Below are positions 53,385-59,247 of a stretch of 61,000 bases of DNA, in pieces (position 1 is the stretch's first letter; each line of letters starts with the position of its first letter). Source of the stretch: Alcanivorax hongdengensis A-11-3 (GTDB taxonomy: Bacteria > Pseudomonadota > Gammaproteobacteria > Pseudomonadales > Alcanivoracaceae). The DNA is taken from NCBI RefSeq assembly GCF_000300995.1, contig NZ_AMRJ01000021.1, positions 1 through 61,000 of the forward strand, given 5' to 3'. Under the pieces are notes generated by a model. It did not search any database, was not told the DNA's origin, and saw nothing but the letters and a program-made list of their open reading frames with translations. The position numbers were made by a program, and so were the translations under genes.

Positions 53385-54314
53385 CTATTTAATAGTTACC
53401 GCTGCCTTGCCATGCGTGTCGAGATAGCCGGGTGCCAGGACAGCGTTAGCGCAGTGTTCAAGAATGTTGTGGTTACGCAGCCACAGGTGATATTCCTGCT
53501 CTGGCAACCGATGATCGGGGCTACAGTCCACGTTCCAGTGGCGTAACAGGTAGCCAGCGCGAGCGGCACGGATACTGAGCTGTCGAACTGGCTGGTTGTT
53601 CTGCCGGGACATATTAAAATCCAGCGCAATAGCCTCCGGGTTGCTGTGACACGGGTGCGGGATGAGCTCTAAGGTCAGTTGCTCGTTCCATTCGGCATCC
53701 GACGTTTGATGCTCATGCTCTGCGATATCCGCTTTGTCGATAATCACACTGGTGATGCGATTGCAGACAAAATCTCGGAATGCACCGCGTTTCCGGCAGT
53801 AGCCGCGCATGTGCCAACGCTGGCCGTTGTTGACGATGCTGTGTGGCACAACCACACGCTCGCTAGCGCCTGAACTGAGGGACTGGTAGGTCATCCGCAC
53901 AGCCTGTTGTTGGCTGATGGCCCGGCTCACTGTCGCCAGCACATCCTGCGGTGGCGCGATCAAGTCTGGTGCATCCTCACAGAAACCAGACTGGCCAGGC
54001 GTCACCGATAGCCCGTCGCCAAAGCCGTGAGCCAGGGTTTTCAAGGCGGCACGGGGCTCATGGTGGAACAGAGGCTGATAGTTGTCGGTACGGTAGTAGC
54101 GCTTGTTTTCGTGACGGAGGATCAGGTTCTCGTGGGCCAGCTCACGGTAGAGAGTGAAGTCCCGGGTGCTGGAGGCGACTGCGGTGCCGAAGTGCGCCAT
54201 TAGCTCACTTCGGCCCACTGAGCCGTGGTATTGCAGGCAAAAATCAATGAACGCCAAGCGCTCGCGCTGGGCGTGTGAGTGATTTTCGAGCTTTAAGGCG
54301 GCGTTTCCCGGCAC
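53385..54314 (-). CDS. WYL-domain transcriptional regulator (BrxR/CapW-like)
   Basis: A 309-residue WYL protein: an N-terminal winged helix-turn-helix (about residues 15-80, HGSVGRSELMAHFGTAVASSTRDF), a WYL domain (about 120-200, with QRWHMRGYCRKRGAFRDFVCNRI) and a C-terminal WCX region. Proteins of this build (BrxR, CapW) repress phage-defence operons by binding palindromes. GTG 54314 has AGGTG upstream. It heads the hsdM-hsdS-dinD-hsdR-DUF262 operon, and a perfect 20-bp palindrome lies 84 bp before its start, so autoregulation of the whole operon is likely. The ligand is unknown. Confidence 0.9.
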   Translation of the reverse strand: MPGNAALKLENHSHAQRERLAFIDFCLQYHGSVGRSELMAHFGTAVASSTRDFTLYRELAHENLILRHENKRYYRTDNYQPLFHHEPRAALKTLAHGFGDGLSVTPGQSGFCEDAPDLIAPPQDVLATVSRAISQQQAVRMTYQSLSSGASERVVVPHSIVNNGQRWHMRGYCRKRGAFRDFVCNRITSVIIDKADIAEHEHQTSDAEWNEQLTLELIPHPCHSNPEAIALDFNMSRQNNQPVRQLSIRAARAGYLLRHWNVDCSPDHRLPEQEYHLWLRNHNILEHCANAVLAPGYLDTHGKAAVTIK

Positions 54315-54397
54315 GTTCGCACCTTTTTTGACTAAACATGGTTAGCCACCTTATTACACAAACCTATATCATGCAATCATTTTGATTTGTCCTATAG

Positions 54398-54417
54398 AAC
54401 TTTCACATGTGAAAGTT
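54398..54417. promoter_or_regulatory. Palindromic operator, copy 1
   Basis: AACTTTCACATGTGAAAGTT is a perfect 20-bp palindrome, 84 bp upstream of the WYL gene start. On the minus strand a plausible promoter follows directly (GGACAA, 16 bp, GATATA, about 54390-54363), so a bound repressor would sit at its upstream edge. Its 18-bp core recurs at 43058-43075. Confidence 0.75.
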
Positions 54418-54490
54418 TTGGCTCCTTTCCAGATGGAAAAATGGGAGCATAAAGCCCGCCGGAAGGGGACGGGCCTGAATGGTTTTTTGT

Positions 54491-55063
54491 TTAGGATTCC
54501 GGGGGCTGAAGGCCATCGAAGTGCGCCTCCAGACTGTCCAACTGCTTTAGGTTTGCCCTGACGAGACGGCGCATGTGAGTGAGGTTTGTATTCATGATAC
54601 GCACTATCTCAAACCCGGCTTCGGTCTCCTCAATGATGGGCCTCTCCCAGTCGTGAGCGCGGTTAAATGCGGGTTTTGAGTACCGGTGTTTCAGGGCTCG
54701 GCGGATGTGTTCGCTGAAGACTGCATGCCCCTTACCGTTTTTCACTCTTACAAAAGTGTTGTAATACCAATGCATCTCTAGGCTGCCGTGCAGCATTCGC
54801 ACCCGGCAGCCGTGATGGCCAGGGTAGCCTCTCGTTTCCTTGGTTCGATGAGCCTCATTATGCGCCCAGAAATGGTCCGACAGCCGCTGAGCGAGATAGC
54901 GTAGGCGCGCTCGCTCCATATCCAGGCTTTTGGATAGCGATTGTAGATACTGTCTGCATTGATCAAGCGCCATTCGGCGCCCCTGGTGATGGTCAAACTT
55001 CCCGGCGCGCGCCACCTCATGCCACTTATCGGTGATTTCCTGAATGGTTTTGGGTTTGCTCAT
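54491..55063 (-). CDS. MobI-like conjugative transfer protein
   Basis: A 190-residue protein resembling MobI of SXT/R391 and IncA/C elements, in which MobI acts at oriT to start transfer. The C-terminal half is the basis: MHWYYNTFVRVKNGKGHAVFSEHIRR, YSKPAFNRAHDWERPIIEETEAGFEIVR and LTHMRRLVRANLKQLD (read piecewise) fit the family. The protein is basic and helical at the N-terminus. AGGAG stands 7 bases before ATG 55063. No relaxase or type IV secretion gene is seen, so the island would be mobilised by a helper (inference). Confidence 0.75.
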   Translation of the reverse strand: MSKPKTIQEITDKWHEVARAGKFDHHQGRRMALDQCRQYLQSLSKSLDMERARLRYLAQRLSDHFWAHNEAHRTKETRGYPGHHGCRVRMLHGSLEMHWYYNTFVRVKNGKGHAVFSEHIRRALKHRYSKPAFNRAHDWERPIIEETEAGFEIVRIMNTNLTHMRRLVRANLKQLDSLEAHFDGLQPPES

Positions 55064-55172
55064 TAGCATTCTCCTGTTGGTTGATGTTCAAGAGAAATGC
55101 TACTGGCCGCAGAGACAAACCCACGGGTCTGTAATTTGCCAATTTGGGCAAAAGTAGCCGTTTACCCCCAGA
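55064..55172. other. Inverted repeats upstream of mobI (possible oriT)
   Basis: In SXT-like elements oriT lies directly upstream of mobI. Here that region has AGAC...ACCCACGGGT...GTCT (55113-55130) and TTTGCC-N6-GGCAAA (55135-55152). Both are typical of protein-binding sites at transfer origins. It may equally be the mobI promoter and operator. Confidence 0.4.
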
Positions 55173-55328
55173 TTATCTGGAATTTTTATCGACCTGGCGG
55201 CGTGCTTTAAACTTCCGGTTGAGAAATGCTTCCAGCTTGTCAGCATTCAGGTATGTGATGCCGCAGATCGCCAGGATAACAGCGACAAAGCCGAGGAAAG
55301 CAATGAGTGTGACGGACATATCGATCAT
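55173..55328 (-). CDS. Small single-pass membrane protein
   Basis: A 51-residue protein: MIDMSVTLIAFLGFVAVILA forms most of one transmembrane helix (residues 5-26), followed by a short basic tail (NRKFKARRQVDKNSR). No family recognised. CAGGAGAA precedes ATG 55328, and the frame further upstream overlaps the serine recombinase gene end. It lies between the serine recombinase and mobI on the same strand and may be co-transcribed with them. Confidence 0.6.
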   Translation of the reverse strand: MIDMSVTLIAFLGFVAVILAICGITYLNADKLEAFLNRKFKARRQVDKNSR

Positions 55329-55369
55329 GTGAGTTCTCCTGTTTTCGTTCTTTGAGTGCAAATTGCAGC

Positions 55370-55999
55370 CTATGCTGCATCTGACTGCTTTTGTTCCTTT
55401 GCGACAGAGGCAATCAGATGGCGCGAACAACCCAGGATGTCCTGGATTTCGCTATAGCTATGACCGGTGCGCAGTAAACTGGCGATGTGTTGTCGCCTCT
55501 TCAGGTCAGGTTGGCGCCCCTGATACTTACCCTCGCTGCGGGCCTTGTTGATACCCTGGTTCTGGCGTCGACGCCTATCCTCGTAATCTTTGCGAGCTAC
55601 CGCTGCCAACATGTCGAGCATCATGCTGTTGACCGCCTGCAATATGGAATCGGTAAAGCCGGTATCATCTTTCTTGTCCAGTGCCAGCCAACTCGTTGGT
55701 AACTCGGGCGAAACAATCGCCAACCGCTTGGCTGCCAGCTTCTGTTTAAGCGTATCCCAGTCCTGCTGTTTAAGGCGGGCAAGCCGGTCTATCTGTTCTA
55801 CCAGCACAATGTCACCTTCACCAGACTCGGCAATCAGTCGCATCAGTTCGGGGCGATGCAATGTGGCACCGGAGACGTTCTCCGTATAAAAGGCAGCAAT
55901 GCGCTGACCGTGTTGCTCGGCAAACTGGATTAGCGATGCTTTGGCCCGCTCGGCATTTTGTTCCTGGGTCGATGCTCTCAAATAGGCGCGTATAAACAT
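55370..55999 (-). CDS. Serine recombinase (resolvase/invertase family)
   Basis: A 209-residue small serine recombinase. The catalytic domain begins IRAYLRASTQEQNAERAK with the nucleophile Ser10, and continues with the Arg-bearing DIVLVEQIDRLARL. A long helix E with DYEDRRRRQNQGI leads to a Hin-type C-terminal helix-turn-helix (RTGHSYSEIQDILGCSRHLIASV). GAGGAGG precedes the ATG. It could resolve dimers of the excised island or invert a segment; no hix or res site is proven, but direct repeats lie upstream at 56013-56059. Confidence 0.92.
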   Translation of the reverse strand: MFIRAYLRASTQEQNAERAKASLIQFAEQHGQRIAAFYTENVSGATLHRPELMRLIAESGEGDIVLVEQIDRLARLKQQDWDTLKQKLAAKRLAIVSPELPTSWLALDKKDDTGFTDSILQAVNSMMLDMLAAVARKDYEDRRRRQNQGINKARSEGKYQGRQPDLKRRQHIASLLRTGHSYSEIQDILGCSRHLIASVAKEQKQSDAA

Positions 56000-56012
56000 T
56001 CATGCCTCCTCA

Positions 56013-56059
56013 GTCTGTTATAAGTGGTTCCGTTTGGCCGGTCTGTTTTAAATGGTTCC
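56013..56059. repeat. Direct repeats upstream of the serine recombinase
   Basis: GTCTGTTATAAGTGGTTCC (56013-56031) and GTCTGTTTTAAATGGTTCC (56041-56059) match at 17 of 19 bases, spaced 28 bp start to start. They lie 14 bp upstream of the recombinase start and could be recombinase-binding sites or operators. Confidence 0.55.
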
Positions 56060-56119
56060 TTGTCATGTTGAACGGCCTGAATTGTTGGTTCTCCTGATGT
56101 GTACCCATCAGGAATCACC

Positions 56120-56509
56120 TCAAGAGTCGAAAAACTCCCCGAACGGATCATTCTCCCGGAGGATCGGATTGACTCTGAAGTCATCGAACAGATCGCCTGC
56201 GCCTTCTTGACTCCCGGTGCCGGAGGTTGTCGTGCTGCTTGGACCGTTTTCTTCCCTACCACCACCTCGACTAAACGACGCCATCTTTTTCTCGAATTCA
56301 GGAAACGTCATTTGCCCATCGGGTCCCTTGGTGAAAACCGTCTTGTAAGCATCGACTGCGGCCATTGCGAAGCGAATGAGCAGTAGAACCACCCAGAGCA
56401 CGAACAATAGATACCATGCGTAAAGCGCTGCATCGGTACCCCTTAAGGCGAGCTCCACAACGCCGATCCCGGCGAGCCCCACTGCTACTATTTTTGTCAC
56501 CCTCACCAT
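56120..56509 (-). CDS. Membrane protein of unknown function
   Basis: A 129-residue protein with two transmembrane segments (about residues 5-24 and 28-50) and a hydrophilic C-terminus with a serine/threonine/glycine-rich stretch (SRGGGREENGPSSTTTSGTGS) and an acidic end. No family recognised. The ribosome binding site is weak (GGGGACTG). It is on the same strand as the serine recombinase and the two genes upstream, within the island. Confidence 0.6.
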   Translation of the reverse strand: MVRVTKIVAVGLAGIGVVELALRGTDAALYAWYLLFVLWVVLLLIRFAMAAVDAYKTVFTKGPDGQMTFPEFEKKMASFSRGGGREENGPSSTTTSGTGSQEGAGDLFDDFRVNPILRENDPFGEFFDS

Positions 56510-56579
56510 GGTTTCAGTCCCCGATAGCTCTTTACTTCGAAGCTACCAGAACCTGAGAAAATGCAAGTTTTGCCCGGCG

Positions 56580-56993
56580 TCAGGCCGCAGCGGCTTGCCC
56601 GGCCAGCCATGGCAGTTTCACCTTGCTGTAGGCATCATTTGTCATCGCCCTCAAATCCTCCGTGTCCAGGCGTGAAACCAGCCACGCAATGCCTTGATAT
56701 CGAACTCGCGGATAGTTGGATGGCTGGAATACGCCATGAGGGAGGTCGTCCTCATCTCCCAGCCACTGTCTGAGCCGCAGATCGATACACCAACCCTGTT
56801 CGAGCTCGATCCAGCAATGGGGAGCAGTGGCCATTCGGCTCAGTCGGTCCTCTGCGTATCCGATACGACATTGATGGAAGATGCCTTGCTCACTCAGGGC
56901 GTTGCTGATCACAAAGGTCATGCAGTCGCTATCGATTTTGGCGTCTTCAAGCGGCAACAGAGCGAACTCAAGTTCATCATGCCAGTCACTCAT
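56580..56993 (-). CDS. Unknown protein, possibly transglutaminase-like
   Basis: A 137-residue cytosolic protein. The segment APHCWIELEQGWCIDLRLRQWLG, read piecewise, resembles the His-Trp-x-Glu and Asp-containing strand of transglutaminase/papain-like folds, and DCMTFVISNALSEQGI upstream contains a Cys that could be the nucleophile. The match is weak and no specific family is claimed. The ATG lies inside the end of the lipoprotein gene (8-bp overlap), so they are translationally coupled. Confidence 0.6.
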   Translation of the reverse strand: MSDWHDELEFALLPLEDAKIDSDCMTFVISNALSEQGIFHQCRIGYAEDRLSRMATAPHCWIELEQGWCIDLRLRQWLGDEDDLPHGVFQPSNYPRVRYQGIAWLVSRLDTEDLRAMTNDAYSKVKLPWLAGQAAAA

Positions 56994-57834
56994 GATCTGG
57001 CTCCTTGAACATCAATCGCTGCCCCTGTTCGTACAGCACAGGGTACGGTAGCGGTTCGCCATCCTGGGTGACGGTGCCGGGAGGAAAGTACACCACCATC
57101 CAGGATGGTAAGGCTCCACTGATCGTGCGGTAGAACTCGTCCACAGGGAAGCTGAGTTGCTCATCTGCCTGCCGGAAAACAAGGCGGGAATAATTCTCTG
57201 GATGATTGGCCGCAATGTTGTAGCTTTCAGGCTCAGCGCCTTCCACGTAGGCCGGAGACTTCCAGCGATTCGGCGTTTTGATGTTGTAAGCAAGCACACA
57301 TTGACCAGCACCGCATCCATGCTCAGTGCTTTCAATCGACCAGAGCATCAGTGGATGGCCGTCAATCTCAGGCGTTTCCACGTTACTGAGTTTGGTGGCA
57401 CTCAACGCCATATCATTGGCAGCTAGCCGGATGGCCTGGTCAACCAGATCTACATACTGCTCATAGGCCTGAGCCTCTGAAGTGGCCATCGACGCAGGCA
57501 TCCATCCCATGAGGCTTGGTCTCGCCGATGGATTGTCCGGTGTCATCATGATGTCAGTAGCGTTGAACAAAAACGTCTGGCTACCCGAGAGATGTCGAAG
57601 CGGTGCATCGAATGAAGTCGCCAGGCTGGCGAGATCCAGTAATGGCACCAACATGCTTTTATTGTAGGAGCGGGTACCATCCTCAGAATCCCGCAAATCC
57701 ATATCGTAGATGCCACCGGCTCTCGCCAGGTTTAAGGCCCGAGACTCTTCCGGATTGTAAGTTCGTGGTGTAGCCGCGCAACCAGCCAGGGCAGCGGCCA
57801 ATACTGCTGTCGTTAAGGGTGCTAATCTTTTCAT
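56986..57834 (-). CDS. Island-encoded lipoprotein
   Basis: A 282-residue lipoprotein: MKRLAPLTTAVLAAALAGCAA has a clear lipobox (LAGC, Cys19). The mature part has no recognised domain; a Cys pair in STEHGCGAGQCVLAYNIK could form a disulfide, consistent with the periplasm. The C-terminal WMVVYFPPGTVTQDGEPLPYPVLY looks beta-rich. A palindrome at 57857-57880 lies in its promoter region. It is first in a probable operon with the 137-residue protein and perhaps the membrane protein. Function unknown. Confidence 0.7.
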   Translation of the reverse strand: MKRLAPLTTAVLAAALAGCAATPRTYNPEESRALNLARAGGIYDMDLRDSEDGTRSYNKSMLVPLLDLASLATSFDAPLRHLSGSQTFLFNATDIMMTPDNPSARPSLMGWMPASMATSEAQAYEQYVDLVDQAIRLAANDMALSATKLSNVETPEIDGHPLMLWSIESTEHGCGAGQCVLAYNIKTPNRWKSPAYVEGAEPESYNIAANHPENYSRLVFRQADEQLSFPVDEFYRTISGALPSWMVVYFPPGTVTQDGEPLPYPVLYEQGQRLMFKEPDHE

Positions 57835-57856
57835 TATGTCCTCCTGCTTTTATTAA

Positions 57857-57880
57857 ATATTCTCACGAGGTTGAGAATAT
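57857..57880. promoter_or_regulatory. Inverted repeat in lipoprotein promoter
   Basis: ATATTCTCA (57857-57865) and TGAGAATAT (57872-57880) form a perfect 9-bp inverted repeat with a 6-bp spacer, 23 bp upstream of the lipoprotein start. The size and position fit an operator. Confidence 0.55.
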
Positions 57881-58028
57881 GCAAGAGGAAAACAAAAAAT
57901 AACCTTTATAAATCAATAGTTTGTACTAACAGAACAAAGTTCAAAATCGGACGTAGCGAAAAGTTGGCGGGGCATGCATATCATTGGCTATAAAAGAAAA
58001 TGGTATTTTTGATCAGCAGAGGTTACCT

Positions 58029-59216
58029 ATGGAAAGCGTCGCCGCAATTACGCGAGAATCACTTTACAGCGAGGTATGGGCAGAGCCTGTCTCCAGAGTT
58101 GCGCCGCGCTATGGGATATCCGGTGTTGCATTGGGAAAGGTTTGTCGCAAGCACAAGATACCTTTGCCGCCACGTGGGTACTGGGCAAAAATCAACGCCG
58201 GACATTCACCGAAGAAAATTCCGCTTCCTACCGCTAAGGAGTTTGAAAATTACTCCTTACCTCTGAGTCGGTCACGCACTTATAACCCCAATGATCCTGA
58301 TGCCTCACGGAAAAAAGCCACGACAGCCCAAGAACGTATAGGCTTTGTTGATGTGCCAGATCTGCTCGAATCGCCACATCCTTTGGTAAGGAAAGCATCC
58401 AAGCGACTGAGGCAAAAAGCCGGATGGGACAACTACAAAGGACTGCGTTCAGCGCCGGGAGAAATTTTTGCTTTCGAAGTGACTAGAGATGCCATCGATA
58501 GAGCATTATTGATAGGCGACACACTGATAAAAGCGCTTGAACGTCAGGGTATGAAGGTTTGGGTGAACCGTGAAAAGAGTCGTACCCTGATCGGACTGGA
58601 CGAAACTTCGTTGACCATAGCAATCAGCGAGCATGTCGCCAGGAGCAAGCATGAGGTAACCGCAGCAGAGAAAAAAGCAATTGAACGCTGGCAACGTTCT
58701 CCGAATCGCTGGGGAACCGGATACCACTACCCAAGGCCACCTGACTACGACTATCACCCAACCGGAAAATTGACGATTTCAATCGGCGGTTACCCATCCA
58801 GAAGTTGGGGGGATACGCCGAAAACTCTGCTGGAGCAAAGGCTGCATCAAGTTGTCGCCGGTGCATTAGACCTGATTGCAGAACATCGTATCCGAGCTGA
58901 AGAGCAGGAACGCAGACGCCTAGCATGGCAGACAGAAAAAGACCGATACGACCGCCAGGTTGAGCTCCGAAAGCAGGAACTGGAGCAACTTGAGGAGTTG
59001 AAGGTAAGCGCCACACAGTGGCTCGAAGCCGAACGTTTACGACAATATATAGATGCGGTAGAGCAGGCTGCGGTTAGGAATGGGGAGCTCAGCGACGAGC
59101 TCAAGGACTGGATAAGCTGGGCTCGGATCAAAGCAGACTGCATGGACCCGTTAATAGCAGTCTCAGATGCTATTCTGGATGGCCCGGAACCAAAGTCACC
59201 GGGCTATTTCTATTGA
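58029..59216 (+). CDS. Conserved island protein with N-terminal HTH-like motif
   Basis: A 395-residue protein of a widespread but uncharacterised type. Residues 6-55 (ITRESLYSEVWAEPVSRVAPRYGISGVALGKVCRKHKIPLPPRGYWAK, read piecewise) look like a sigma-like helix-turn-helix; a central basic part is followed by a long helical, glutamate/arginine-rich region (about 280-350, RAEEQERRRLAWQTEKDRYDRQ) that may be a coiled coil. AGAGG stands before ATG 58029; a TTG at 57984 would add 15 residues. Its role is unknown; such genes recur in mobile elements. It converges with the subtilase gene. Confidence 0.7.
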   Translation: MESVAAITRESLYSEVWAEPVSRVAPRYGISGVALGKVCRKHKIPLPPRGYWAKINAGHSPKKIPLPTAKEFENYSLPLSRSRTYNPNDPDASRKKATTAQERIGFVDVPDLLESPHPLVRKASKRLRQKAGWDNYKGLRSAPGEIFAFEVTRDAIDRALLIGDTLIKALERQGMKVWVNREKSRTLIGLDETSLTIAISEHVARSKHEVTAAEKKAIERWQRSPNRWGTGYHYPRPPDYDYHPTGKLTISIGGYPSRSWGDTPKTLLEQRLHQVVAGALDLIAEHRIRAEEQERRRLAWQTEKDRYDRQVELRKQELEQLEELKVSATQWLEAERLRQYIDAVEQAAVRNGELSDELKDWISWARIKADCMDPLIAVSDAILDGPEPKSPGYFY

Positions 59217-59247
59217 CCGAGAATTTACCTTTAGCAATGGCTAAAAT

